DNA from: Barthelona sp. PCE
Lineage: Eukaryota > Metamonada: BaSk clade
Length of the DNA: 64,000 nucleotides
Direction of reading: 5' to 3'
NCBI GenBank assembly: GCA_040285745.1
Contig: JAUFOR010000002.1
Location: forward strand, 1,612,001-1,676,000
Shown here: positions 19,637 through 29,480 of the stretch, piece by piece
Position numbering within the stretch: the stretch's first letter is position 1
How the letters are laid out: each line of letters begins with the position of its first letter
Program-made: the position numbers and the translations under genes
The notes under the pieces: model-generated
What the model saw: the letters and a program-made list of their open reading frames with translations, nothing else
What the model was told of the DNA's origin: nothing
Databases searched by the model: none

Positions 19637-21814
19637 ATGGTTTTTGCAGGTGTTGTCTTAAACGATGATAAATTGGACTTTACCAACTTTCACACATGTA
19701 TAGCCAGTTTTCAATCAACATCTCTTCCTGTTGGTACGTTACCTATAGATAAGTTTTATTTACCACGAATTATCATAGCTATTGTATACGAACTCGCATC
19801 GACGGCTGGTAAAAAGAAGGTATATGCATTTCATGAAGTTAATGAACGAATGATGCATTATTTTGATCTACGCGGATACAGTGCTCTTGGTATACTCAAG
19901 GCTACCCTTCGTATATTATATGCAAAGGAGTACAAAAATGTATTTGTTGGAAAACAAGCCGTTCGTTCAATGCAAATTTTTTGGACTGGTACAGATGTTG
20001 ATTTTTTGGAAATCCGAGCCTCTTTGGCATGTAGTACCATCTGTTCAAGGTTCCCGGGTCTTGCTGAAATATATAGTTATCAAACATTTGGAAATGAATA
20101 TTCATTTTATTTCAAGTTTGCAGGACAAATACAAAAAAATAGATGCAGGGGATTTGGTCAATACCATCCAATGGTCTTTGACGGTGGAATGACTGCCATA
20201 GAATGTTGTGATGAATGGAACAATCATCCACAAATTGATGTTAGTTTAGATATGTTGGCACCCCTCAAATTATATTATATCGGTCCATCTTTTGTTAAGT
20301 CGGACCCAATAATAACAAGACCGGACCCGAATGTGTATCGTACTCCAACTGTTCCAGAAACTAACAGTTCATATTTCTCAAACACATCAGAAGAAATTGG
20401 AAGTATAAGTGAACATAAGAGAATTGATAAACATAGACGAACTAATAAGCCATTGTCAACAATGAAAAATATTGACCTTGATTTCTGTTACTATAAAAGA
20501 CAGTTTAAATCAACAGATAGGATAATTCCTATGGAATGTTATTGGGTACATGTGTTTGAACATAATAGACACCTTGCAGGTTTAATGAATTTGGTATCTG
20601 TCAACGGTGAAAAAGTGAAGGTTAGAGATATATATAATCTGTATGATGATTATGGTTCCAGGGATAGCAAAAATGAGATATGGAATGGAGAAGTTGAAAA
20701 AGTTAAACTAAATTTTCAACCCTGTTCATTAGAATTCTTTCGTTCTAATTATCCTGATTCAGTAACCAATATTGAAGTGTTATATGATGAGATCACCCAA
20801 CATATCGAAGAAGTTGAAAGCAAAACCAAAGAGCTTTTTGAGTTATACGCCAGTAAGCACTTCATGCAAGCTCCTGTATCTTTAAAGAATTACAATAGTT
20901 TTAACAAATCCATCATATATGATTTGAACAATCTGGCTCATCATATGTTAATGCAACTGATTGATGATGAGGAACTGCAGATCTTACGTCCTTTCACAAG
21001 ATTTATGGTTGATCTAGTCATCAAACCATCAAGGATCATGGAACCGGGTAACGCTCAAATTTCTTATGTGCTTTATATAACGCTTATCCAAATATTAACA
21101 TTCATCAAGCTTATATCTGTGGATGTTACCAGTGAAGATATGGTTTCCATAGTTAAAACACTTTGTGGAGGTAATACAACCAGGCTATTCACATCTATTC
21201 AGCCTTGGATATACCTGAAATTTGGTGGTCTAATCAACTGCCTTGATTTACTTAGATTAACTATTGGAGAAAGACTATGTATTTTTAGCAATGCTATTTT
21301 ATTTGATGGTATCGTGGGTAGATCTAAAACTATGGGTGTCTACCAATATAAAGCTTATTACAAAACTTATGAAGAATTCATTTCTTCTGAACCGTTACAG
21401 GATTATCCACTTTTTAAGCTTCCTTTATCTTTAAGCGCAAAGACAAGGAGGATCAGCGATGATCCGTATAAAAATCAATACAATATTGAAAATGATGTTG
21501 TACTTGTGGACAGTGATGTTTTTGTATCTAGACCTACCGTTGTAGATTTGACCAAAATCCCCAATAGATTTGCATCTAGACATACATCTCATCGTGATAC
21601 GGCTGAAAACAACAAAAAATCGGATTCTTCTATTGAGCGAAAAATTATTAAGCATTTTGTGGAGAGTATGGATCATTGGAACATTTGGACAAAAATATTA
21701 TGTCTGGAACCGGTTTTTTTGGAAGAAGTTCATGCAACTATGAAGGGTTTGGGTATCTCAAAACGGGCATTGAGGAAGTATTTTGAAGACAACCACATTT
21801 TTTTCAAGTGTTAG
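19637..21814 (+). CDS. Hypothetical protein, 725 residues
   Basis: The first ATG (19637) lies 44 bases after the coatomer alpha stop; the open frame starts at a TTG ten codons earlier. The product is AT-rich in codon use, unlike its upstream neighbour. The N-terminal 230 residues are mixed alpha/beta (VFAGVVLNDD, then a run to YYIGPSF). A Ser/Thr/Lys-rich linker covers about 235-285. The remainder is helical with hydrophobic helices near 475-505 that are not convincing membrane spans. The last 60 residues (SSIERKIIKHFVESMDHW to the end) look like a compact helical module. I do not recognise the family. The downstream neighbour is a transposon remnant, but nothing here looks like a transposase. 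Confidence 0.65.
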   Translation: MVFAGVVLNDDKLDFTNFHTCIASFQSTSLPVGTLPIDKFYLPRIIIAIVYELASTAGKKKVYAFHEVNERMMHYFDLRGYSALGILKATLRILYAKEYKNVFVGKQAVRSMQIFWTGTDVDFLEIRASLACSTICSRFPGLAEIYSYQTFGNEYSFYFKFAGQIQKNRCRGFGQYHPMVFDGGMTAIECCDEWNNHPQIDVSLDMLAPLKLYYIGPSFVKSDPIITRPDPNVYRTPTVPETNSSYFSNTSEEIGSISEHKRIDKHRRTNKPLSTMKNIDLDFCYYKRQFKSTDRIIPMECYWVHVFEHNRHLAGLMNLVSVNGEKVKVRDIYNLYDDYGSRDSKNEIWNGEVEKVKLNFQPCSLEFFRSNYPDSVTNIEVLYDEITQHIEEVESKTKELFELYASKHFMQAPVSLKNYNSFNKSIIYDLNNLAHHMLMQLIDDEELQILRPFTRFMVDLVIKPSRIMEPGNAQISYVLYITLIQILTFIKLISVDVTSEDMVSIVKTLCGGNTTRLFTSIQPWIYLKFGGLINCLDLLRLTIGERLCIFSNAILFDGIVGRSKTMGVYQYKAYYKTYEEFISSEPLQDYPLFKLPLSLSAKTRRISDDPYKNQYNIENDVVLVDSDVFVSRPTVVDLTKIPNRFASRHTSHRDTAENNKKSDSSIERKIIKHFVESMDHWNIWTKILCLEPVFLEEVHATMKGLGISKRALRKYFEDNHIFFKC

Positions 21815-21885
21815 AAGAAATAAATTATTACTGAAGCATACCTTCAAGTACTGATTTCACTTGGCAAATGCTGAATTGTTTCAAA

Positions 21886-21893
21886 AATTACTC
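21886..21893. repeat. Left copy of 8-base target-site duplication
   Basis: The octamer aattactc occurs here just outside the left inverted repeat and again at 23446-23453 just outside the right one. Two extra bases (at) lie between this copy and the repeat. Duplications of 8 bases are typical of hAT and some Mutator-like insertions. Confidence 0.65.
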
Positions 21894-21895
21894 AT

Positions 21896-22016
21896 AGAAA
21901 TTCACATTCCATTGAAAAAACCGTGGATCTTTTGATCTAAACTATTGGCATACTGGGTGTGTTTCAGACTGACTTTTGAAATAAAAGCATAACATGAAGA
22001 GAACGTTGAAATTCCA
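21896..22016 (+). repeat. Left terminal inverted repeat
   Basis: This 121-base arm begins agaaattcacattcc and ends gaacgttgaaattcca. It is the reverse complement of 23324-23445, with one mismatch near 21929 (a versus c on the same strand) and one base shorter in a run of T. Confidence 0.92.
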
Positions 22017-22090
22017 GTGTGCAAACACATTTACATTCATTCTTCACGGTGCATTCTTTGAAAATATAATTACAATGATAAGCAGATGCA

Positions 22091-23163
22091 GTGAATCAAT
22101 CAATCAATCTACCACTTGGCGCAATTACTGAAGTGGTAGAACAGCCACGAGAGTACCAAAATAACTTGTACGTTGAGATTACAACCAAAAATGAAGGTCA
22201 GCACCGTGTATCTTACCGATATATTGTCTCTGGTGGTATTTATGCAAGGTATACAGACTTCAATTCTGAGAAATATTGTATTTTCGCCCATGAAGCTAGT
22301 GTTGATCTCTACAACAACCAAATCAGACAATCTGGCGCAAAAATTGGTAATGGAAGCTTGACAAAAGCTCAGGGTCAAATTTGTAGTTTAAACATATTCA
22401 CAGGGAAAATTTGGATACATCAGCTGGATTTAATGGAACAGGCAAGGATTATAAGGTCTTTGTGTACTGAAAGAAATCATATAATTAAAAGGAGCTTCCT
22501 CCCAGATGAATATATTAACAGAATTTTGTTGGATAAATATACACAGGGAGTATTACAGCTTTACACACTGATTTTGAACTGGAGATAGGTAATGAATTCA
22601 GGAAAATTGGAAGTTACAAAGGCTTGGTTGCCCATATCATTTCCATTCTCTGTTCCAATTTTGATGCATGTTACTCTGCTTCCTGCGAAAGTCGGGAGAA
22701 GGGAATTGAACATTATCAAACCGTTGAAGAGAGATCAAATGGTTCTCCATGCCAATTTGTTACAAATTCTGTAGTCTCCCCAGGACGAGTAAGACGAGTA
22801 AGACAAACGAGAACAATTGGCGGCACACCAACACGTATTCAAAGGACTGAGCAGGATAAGTATGATTTTTCCGACCAGGGTGTGCGTGAAACTGATATCC
22901 GTCTAGCGCTTGCCTATGGTCACACGAATCCAGCAGTGAAAGGTGTGGAAAAGATACGGGAATTAGTGCATAAGTACAAAAACACTGTAGCAAGTAATGC
23001 TGGTGTTGAGCGTGGGTTTTCCAATTTAAAAAATGCTCATAGTGCAAAGCAAACAAGAATTAAACCGAAATTGCGGTATAGTTGGTACGTGTTCAATAAT
23101 AGTACTGCAACATCAGCAATTTCCATCAAAGATTTTAGAGCTCTAAGGTTCGTTCAGGAGTGA
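22091..23163 (+). pseudogene. Broken transposase-like coding region
   Basis: Two frames follow one another. 22091-22588 has no ATG at its start and ends in TAG. A second frame, open from about 22537, runs to TGA at 23163 and continues the same sense of protein (LHTDFELEIGNEFRKIGSYKG before the first listed start). This suggests that a frameshift around 22530-22560 split one gene. The C-terminal part contains NAGVERGFSNLK, matching the SxxSVERxFS-type dimerisation motif of hAT transposases. I could not identify the RNase H-like catalytic triad, and the total length, about 355 residues, is much shorter than an intact hAT transposase. It is most likely a non-functional or non-autonomous copy. 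Confidence 0.6.
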
Positions 23164-23323
23164 AGAATAACCAGAAAATGAGTAAGAAGTTCATTGTATT
23201 TATTTCGCTTTTACTGTACGTATTTTGGGATATTTACATAGTACTCTAACCCTTTTAGGTCTTAAAATAGGTCTTAAAATAAAAAAGTATAAACCACTTT
23301 GACCCACGAGTTTTCAAACCTCA

Positions 23324-23445
23324 TGGAATTTCAACGTTCTCTTCATGTTATGCTTTTATTTCAAAAAGTCAGTCTGAAACACACCCAGTATGCCAATAGT
23401 TTAGATCAAAAGAGCCACGGTTTTTTCAATGGAATGTGAATTTCT
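23324..23445 (-). repeat. Right terminal inverted repeat
   Basis: This arm is the inverted partner of 21896-22016: 122 bases, starting tggaatttcaacg and ending gtgaatttct. The aattactc direct repeat follows immediately at 23446-23453. Confidence 0.92.
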
Positions 23446-23453
23446 AATTACTC
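23446..23453. repeat. Right copy of 8-base target-site duplication
   Basis: The octamer aattactc directly abuts the right inverted repeat and equals the octamer at 21886-21893. Confidence 0.65.
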
Positions 23454-23486
23454 CCTTTTCATAATAATTTGAAGAAAATATATTCA

Positions 23487-25397
23487 ATGTTATTGGTGTC
23501 AAATCGTGACGACTGCACGTATTTAGTTGCAAAATTGGATGATAATGAATTGGAAGCTTTAAATTATCACATTGTTATAGACATATGTGATCAGTTCCAT
23601 GGGTTTGATGATTGTGGCCCCTTTTTTCACGTCATTGGTCCTGGTTATCTGTTTTATACAATTGAAAATGGTGGGGATACAGTTTTTTCGATTAAAATCT
23701 TTAGGATCTTGAACGATGATGGATTTTGTTTAGCAAACATCATTGAAGGTGTTCAGTCTGAACCATTTGCAGTTATTAGTTACAGCCAATATATAACCAG
23801 AGATGGTAGCAATTACAATCTTCACCAAAAATTAGAAATTGGTGAAAATATCTCTCAAATTGAATGTATAAGAGGTATGTATCATGTAAGAACGATGAAC
23901 ACTACAGCCCTTTACTTTAGAGATGACAATGGTACCCTTTATGCTTTTAATACAAGTGAACTAAAATTAACAAGCATTGGAATTGAGGTAAGTGATGATT
24001 CTTGTGTTTTAGGAGTGGGTAAACATTGTGAACTCATAACATTATATGATTTGATTATTTGTGACAGTGGGATTTATAGTTATAGTAACATCTTAACAAA
24101 ACTAACTGACCAATCAGTTCCAAAGAGATATTTTTCAAGATGGGCATATTTTGTTGATGAATGTATTGTTATTTCTACCCATTCATGTTATTTTATTCTA
24201 AAAAATGGTTTGTTAAACAAATCTGGTGAAAAACAGGGTATCATACCACATTGTATTTATCATGGTTATGAAGATCGTGAAGATGAATCGAAAATTATTG
24301 TAGAAATCCTAGAAGATAGTTACTTTTATTGTTACATTTCAGTTGAAAAAATTCCATCAACAACAGAAACAATAGGAACAGAATTTGAGTTTGACAATGA
24401 CTATTTTCTTGATCATGAGTTCATATTTAAGGGCAAAAACAATGATTCCATATGTACATTTAATTTTTTTGATAGGAAATTAAACTTATTTGCAACTGAT
24501 AAAGATAAATGGATGCTGCCCATACTTACTCCGTTCTGGGACAGTTACTTTTTAAGTGCATATGAACGTGTAGCAGGTTTTAAACGAGTTTTAGATAATG
24601 GAGTTGTTCAACAATGGATTATAACCAACAAAGCATATTCAGAAGAAGTATTCATTGTTGTGTTTGAAAACGAGATTAGGATCAGGGTCATCCCAATTGT
24701 AGTTGAAAACATGTTTGGTGATGATTGTACTTACTTAACGTTTAAAGTTTTTGAAAAAGACACAGTTTTTTTTTCTAGCGTTGAAGGTTTCTACATTATT
24801 CATGATGCATTGACATCCCCAAACGTCAAATATCACAATCCAGTTAACGCAGAATGTTCAGGTGCAGTTGTTTTTGATTCTTTAATACAAAAAATTCTTT
24901 TTTCAGCTAATAGACAGCGAGATGATGCATGGTTTCTTATTGTTTACGATCTTGAGACCCGCCAATACTTCCATAGCAATGAAGACGAAGAAACCAATAT
25001 GAAAAGATACTGTCCACTGTTTGGATCATCTTTTGACAGTGTTGTGGTTGTTCCTGATTATGATGGTGATGTTCCATCGTACATATGTTCAGTATATGTT
25101 GACAATGGTGTTGTTAAATATAAGCAATTGGCCAACTTTCACATATATTTTCAAACATTTCAACAACTAACAACAAATTCTTTTCTTTTGATTCAAATAG
25201 ATTTGAAGAATGAAGTCTTTATTGAATATACTGTTTGTTTGGAATTCAATACTGATTGCGATTCATTTGAATGTCAGATTAACAACGTGTCAAAAAGTTT
25301 CAGCACTGTTTTTAGTGAGTGTGATACAGTGATTAATCATATGATAATGTGGTCAAGAGATGAATCAAATCTTTTCTTGCTGAATGATTCGCAATAA
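23487..25397 (+). CDS. Hypothetical beta-rich protein, 636 residues
   Basis: The first ATG (23487) begins MLLVSNRDDC; a TTG six codons earlier opens the frame. The gene starts only 41 bases after the transposon's right end, so its promoter probably lies in or has been displaced by the element. The protein is very AT-rich in codon use and consists of alternating short hydrophobic and acidic strands (for example GPGYLFYTIENGGDTVFSIK) reminiscent of a propeller built from irregular blades. There are no membrane segments or recognisable motifs. It shares general composition and length with the protein encoded at 44919-46988, but I could not align the two convincingly. Confidence 0.65.
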   Translation: MLLVSNRDDCTYLVAKLDDNELEALNYHIVIDICDQFHGFDDCGPFFHVIGPGYLFYTIENGGDTVFSIKIFRILNDDGFCLANIIEGVQSEPFAVISYSQYITRDGSNYNLHQKLEIGENISQIECIRGMYHVRTMNTTALYFRDDNGTLYAFNTSELKLTSIGIEVSDDSCVLGVGKHCELITLYDLIICDSGIYSYSNILTKLTDQSVPKRYFSRWAYFVDECIVISTHSCYFILKNGLLNKSGEKQGIIPHCIYHGYEDREDESKIIVEILEDSYFYCYISVEKIPSTTETIGTEFEFDNDYFLDHEFIFKGKNNDSICTFNFFDRKLNLFATDKDKWMLPILTPFWDSYFLSAYERVAGFKRVLDNGVVQQWIITNKAYSEEVFIVVFENEIRIRVIPIVVENMFGDDCTYLTFKVFEKDTVFFSSVEGFYIIHDALTSPNVKYHNPVNAECSGAVVFDSLIQKILFSANRQRDDAWFLIVYDLETRQYFHSNEDEETNMKRYCPLFGSSFDSVVVVPDYDGDVPSYICSVYVDNGVVKYKQLANFHIYFQTFQQLTTNSFLLIQIDLKNEVFIEYTVCLEFNTDCDSFECQINNVSKSFSTVFSECDTVINHMIMWSRDESNLFLLNDSQ

Positions 25398-25694
25398 TCT
25401 ACCAGATTCAAATTGGTGATGTTGAATCAGAGAAAGACCAGAATGGGTTTGAGTTCAAAATCTCCTCTATCACTTGGTGTATTTTTTTTTTACAGGAGAC
25501 AGGCGAAGCCTGTCGAGTGATGGTTTGTCAGAGGACAACTGAATGAACACATTGGACACAATGTATTCGACGGTCCTACCTTCAATCTTTAGAACTTATA
25601 AATCGCTTAGTTCACTATCCCACTTCTATTCTCATGAGTGCCATTGAGACTGTTGAGTCATGTTAAGTGCTAAAATCTTTATTATTAAGACTAT
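25398..25694. other. Intergenic region with a foldable hairpin
   Basis: These 297 bases between two convergent genes contain no convincing reading frame. A run of T precedes a perfect hairpin, gacaggc-gaa-gcctgtc (25498-25514). Bases 25467-25475 can pair with 25515-25523 (nine pairs, two of them G.T) to enclose it. No tRNA or box motifs were found. This could be part of the 3' UTR of either neighbour or a small structured RNA. Confidence 0.4.
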
Positions 25695-26477
25695 CTACAG
25701 ATGCTCAAGCAGTTCTGAAAAATTTTCAACAATAATTGTTGGTTCGTAGTTCTTCATACCAAGATAAGAGTAATCACGTGAATCATAAAGTTTATAACGT
25801 GTATACAAACATGCAGCACCGAAACCTGCATTTAATGGTCCGACAATATCACATAATGGTGTGTCACCAACGTACATAATTTCACTTTTGTTATAACCGT
25901 GCGCTTCCTTAACTCTTGAAGCAACTTCTTCGAATACGGAAGCATGTGGCTTAACACGATTGAAATCACCGCTAGCAATCACAAAGTCAAATAAATGATT
26001 GGTACCACTCTTTGTAATGATATCTCTTACTGTTTGTCCACATGGATAGTTAGAAAACACGCAAAGGATGTATCCCTTATCTTTGAGTGCCTGGAGAACA
26101 GCTGGAGTTTCAGGGAGCATCGCTACAGAATCAGAAAACGCATCACGTCGTAAATCACACAATCTGCTAAGTTCTTCATCACTAATAACAGGTTCTTCTA
26201 TGTTAGTCAATTCACAAAGCTGACTGATCATCATTCTGTAGTTCACATCAATAGAATTCTCAAAAAAATCAACGCCTTTCTGAAATGGACGTTCGATTTC
26301 TTCAACCCAAGATTTGTTGTATTGATCATCACTACATGGGATATTCAGCACGTTTCTAAGTGTGTTTTTGATATGTGCATCCACTACTCTAGCTTGATCG
26401 TTGCCAAAGCCCACTAAAGTATTCCCAACATCAAAACAAAGTACCTTAACATTACTCAATGCGTCTTGACTACTCAT
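25695..26477 (-). CDS. HAD-superfamily hydrolase
   Basis: The 260 residues show the HAD order. Motif I is FDVGNT (nucleophile D16), a helical cap follows, motif II is VFSNY near 133, the lysine of motif III is in RVKPH near 165, and motif IV is YVGDTPLCD near 200. The second aspartate of the usual DxDxT is replaced by glycine (D16-V-G18). This is seen in several subgroup-I HAD proteins of uncertain activity and also in haloacid-dehalogenase-type enzymes, so the substrate cannot be predicted. The most likely role is a small-molecule phosphatase or phosphatase-like protein in the cytosol; there is no targeting signal. Confidence 0.85.
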   Translation of the reverse strand: MSSQDALSNVKVLCFDVGNTLVGFGNDQARVVDAHIKNTLRNVLNIPCSDDQYNKSWVEEIERPFQKGVDFFENSIDVNYRMMISQLCELTNIEEPVISDEELSRLCDLRRDAFSDSVAMLPETPAVLQALKDKGYILCVFSNYPCGQTVRDIITKSGTNHLFDFVIASGDFNRVKPHASVFEEVASRVKEAHGYNKSEIMYVGDTPLCDIVGPLNAGFGAACLYTRYKLYDSRDYSYLGMKNYEPTIIVENFSELLEHL

Positions 26478-26555
26478 TTATGTGTGCCTACCGGTTGAAA
26501 GATAGAAAAGAAAGATAGAAAATGATTTGTGAAATATAAAAATTTATTCGTATCT

Positions 26556-29480
26556 TTACATTGAGTATTCCAATACGAAACGCTTCCCTGAATCACTTTT
26601 TGCATGAGTCTTAACTACAACTGCCGGATCATCATCCAATCTACTTACAATCTTGGGCTTTGGTGTTTTATCAATAACTACAACATCAGTCCTCTTTTCA
26701 ACAGCAGCAGACTCTTCCTCAATGTCAACTACAAAACTAGCATGCTTTTCTGTAGGAGTTATTTCCAGTTCCTGTTCGGACATGACTTCTTCCTCAGTTG
26801 ATACATCATTTGGCAATGGTAAATCGCTGACACCAACGTCTACCTCAAGAGGAGGTAATTGATCGTGACTTTTTGAAAGCCCTATCTCAATCATGTGCAT
26901 TTCAGTCTTGTTCATTAGACCCTCAGCTGACAATGGCCTAGCACCTGTATTAGAACCCGTATTACTCATTCTACGTCTGAGAACACGTTTAGCTTCCTCG
27001 ACATCGAAACTTGCTGCAGCACCTCCTTTACCATCAAAGAAGGAGGTATCAACATTCTTTGATATTTGTCGTCTCTGTGCGGCAATTCTTGCTGGTGTCG
27101 GTTTGTGAGGTTTGGGGTGCGTACTTTCTGTTATAAAAGGAGACTGGAAATCATCAGCCATCTCAAGAATACTGTGATGATGTGTAGGTGTAGCAAGAGG
27201 GCTATCAAGAATCGTAGGTGGATCGAGCGGTTTCATTGCAACTGGAGTCAATGTGTTTGCTTTCTCAACTGTTTTTGAAGCTACAGGTGTTCTACTCATC
27301 AGTTTTCCTGCAGGAAGTGGCCTATTACATGCAAGGCATACACCTGCAAAATGTCCTTCACCGCCACTAAACAAATCAGTGATCTCAGCTGTACTCTTAA
27401 CCTCCTTTGTTAGATTAGTAACCTTCTTTCCAATCTTTTGTACTGTACGTTTCTCAGCTTTTTGAGATACATCTTTTTGGATCGTTGTAATTGTTCTATC
27501 GAATTTTTGAGAACTAGAGCGTGTGATCTCGTTCAAACGAAGGTTTAATTTATCAATGTTTTCGAGAATCTGCTCGCTAAAGCTGGACATTGACGTTTTG
27601 TCAACCTTCCTTTCAAGATCCGCAAGATTCGCCTTCATTTGAATCTGACGCTGCACAAAATCACGTGATGCACTATGTTCCACCAGATCACTAACACTAG
27701 ACTGTAGAGCAAGCATATTCGTCTCCACCTGTTGCAGTCTACTGATTACACTATCAATCTTTTTGTTTGTTTCTTTGTTATCATCGATTAACTCATCAAT
27801 TCTTGAATCAACTCTCTCAAACTCCTCTTTAGACACCTGATTCTCCTGCATCATTGATTTAGTATCATTCAAGAAGGTCACCTGATCTTTCATAACAACA
27901 ACCTGTTTCTTCAGCCTTATGAACTCTTCAGCGTTTGCTTTCTCTCTGTGTAAATCAACAAGCTGTCTTTGTAACTTACCTAAATCATCTTGCACTCCTT
28001 CTGCTGCTTCACGCAGATATATCATATCACTCTGCAGCGAAGGATCCATCTTAAATATTTGTGCTGCACTCAGTACAACGTTTTGATTCACAGTGCTACT
28101 ATTACGTGACATAAGGATGGCACCACTTGTAGGACGACTGCGACGACCGCTCATTACACGACTACTGTTACGTTCAATTGTTTGTTTAAATGCTGCTTCA
28201 AAAGTATCATCGTCACTTAAGTTACCATCGATTTCAGACTCCTCCATCGTTGACAAAATGGCTTCAACCTCAAGTTCTTTCCCGTCATCCACATCCGCAG
28301 GATTATTTTCTCCATTTTCAAGAGCATCTGGTGCGAATGAATCAACAACGACATCGTGTGTGTTCGTTGTAAAATCAACATCATCAACAACAGGCGAAAC
28401 ATCAAAATCAAACATTTCAGCTTCCTCGATAGGAGACCCTGCACGACTGTTACTTTGTGACATAATCACATACCCACCGCTTGGATCGTATCCAATTGCC
28501 ATATCTTCAGGTTGATTATTATTCATCGACATCATTGGATTAGCAACTGATGAACTGACGCCTAACCCTTCGTAACTAAAGAGTTGCTCCTCCAACTTCT
28601 TGAATCTCTGATTATTTGACCTGGCGTGACTTTTCACCATCCCTAACAAGTTCTTGTGCTCAATCTCCAAAGACTTCATACTGTCTTGAGTATGCACAAG
28701 TGCCTTGGTTGATTTGCTCAATAACTTCTCATCTATACCACCACTTAAACTATTGTCGCCGAATATCGCAGTATTTTGCTGTTCTTCAAACAATGATGCT
28801 ATTGTAACAACCATAAATTCTTCATCAACCATATCAACCTTATTATAAACGTTAAGAGCGGAACTTAAAAGCTCAAATGCAGAATTTGCATCAACAAGTC
28901 TATGTTCCATATCTTTTTTTATATGATTCATAAGATGAATAATTTCATTCAAATTAGGTTGACTCCTTAACTTATCGGCAAGATCTCTCATCAATCGTGC
29001 AATATCAGGTGAAGGACATAGCACTGAAAGGGCTTGTAGTGCTGCAACACCTTTGACAGGAATTACACCATTCTTTAAAGTTAATCTATTTTCGCGATCA
29101 ATATCAACGAGATTTGATTCAAAACGACGAAAACCAAGTTGAAATTCACTTAACTGATTTTCAAACGTCTTCAAACGGCGCAATCGCCCCCGTAAACTGT
29201 CTAACCTTTTTGTAAGACTATCAACCTGTGATTTTGAAGCATAATCATCTAAAAATTGTGCTGCATGAGCTGATGAGCCCGGAGACATTGGCAACGGCGT
29301 GTTTCCACGGGTCTCCCGACTGTTAGATATCTCTGATTCCAGCTCTATTAGTCTAATTGTGAGACTCTCCATCTCTTCGGAAATCCCATCATCTTTGTTT
29401 CTAGAGACCTTCGCTATGGCTTCCTCCAGCTGGATAAGGCGTCTGTTTAATGGTTGAAGATCGATACTAATTAAATCCAT
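26556..29480 (-). CDS. Coiled-coil protein with a CxxC element, possibly DUF4795/QRICH2-like
   Basis: The product is 974 residues with a clean ATG at 29480. Residues about 1-320 and 480-700 are long amphipathic heptad-rich helices (for example QLEEAIAKVSRNKDD, and LADLERKVDKTSMSSFSEQ near 640). They are separated by a Met/Ser/acidic low-complexity stretch. Near residue 715 comes CLACNRPLPAGK, a Cys-x-x-Cys knuckle after the coils. From memory, DUF4795 proteins, which include the sperm-tail protein QRICH2, have a similar CISCDRP element after coiled coil. The rest (about 730-974) is a disordered Thr/Pro- and Glu-rich tail. A structural cytoskeletal or ciliary role is possible; the family match is tentative. 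Confidence 0.7.
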   Translation of the reverse strand: MDLISIDLQPLNRRLIQLEEAIAKVSRNKDDGISEEMESLTIRLIELESEISNSRETRGNTPLPMSPGSSAHAAQFLDDYASKSQVDSLTKRLDSLRGRLRRLKTFENQLSEFQLGFRRFESNLVDIDRENRLTLKNGVIPVKGVAALQALSVLCPSPDIARLMRDLADKLRSQPNLNEIIHLMNHIKKDMEHRLVDANSAFELLSSALNVYNKVDMVDEEFMVVTIASLFEEQQNTAIFGDNSLSGGIDEKLLSKSTKALVHTQDSMKSLEIEHKNLLGMVKSHARSNNQRFKKLEEQLFSYEGLGVSSSVANPMMSMNNNQPEDMAIGYDPSGGYVIMSQSNSRAGSPIEEAEMFDFDVSPVVDDVDFTTNTHDVVVDSFAPDALENGENNPADVDDGKELEVEAILSTMEESEIDGNLSDDDTFEAAFKQTIERNSSRVMSGRRSRPTSGAILMSRNSSTVNQNVVLSAAQIFKMDPSLQSDMIYLREAAEGVQDDLGKLQRQLVDLHREKANAEEFIRLKKQVVVMKDQVTFLNDTKSMMQENQVSKEEFERVDSRIDELIDDNKETNKKIDSVISRLQQVETNMLALQSSVSDLVEHSASRDFVQRQIQMKANLADLERKVDKTSMSSFSEQILENIDKLNLRLNEITRSSSQKFDRTITTIQKDVSQKAEKRTVQKIGKKVTNLTKEVKSTAEITDLFSGGEGHFAGVCLACNRPLPAGKLMSRTPVASKTVEKANTLTPVAMKPLDPPTILDSPLATPTHHHSILEMADDFQSPFITESTHPKPHKPTPARIAAQRRQISKNVDTSFFDGKGGAAASFDVEEAKRVLRRRMSNTGSNTGARPLSAEGLMNKTEMHMIEIGLSKSHDQLPPLEVDVGVSDLPLPNDVSTEEEVMSEQELEITPTEKHASFVVDIEEESAAVEKRTDVVVIDKTPKPKIVSRLDDDPAVVVKTHAKSDSGKRFVLEYSM

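Larger units (their letters stand above)
21894..23445. mobile_element. Class II DNA transposon remnant with long terminal inverted repeats
   Basis: A 1.55 kb segment is bounded by about 121-base inverted repeats (left 21896-22016, right 23324-23445) that are identical apart from one substitution and one single-base indel. It is flanked by an 8-base direct repeat. The interior carries broken reading frames whose C-terminal part has a hAT-like dimerisation motif (NAGVERGFSNLK). The very high similarity of the two ends implies a recent insertion or recent homogenisation. Long inverted repeats are more typical of Mutator-like elements, while the TSD length and motif favour hAT, so the superfamily is left open. 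It sits between two unrecognised host genes and does not interrupt either. Confidence 0.85.
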
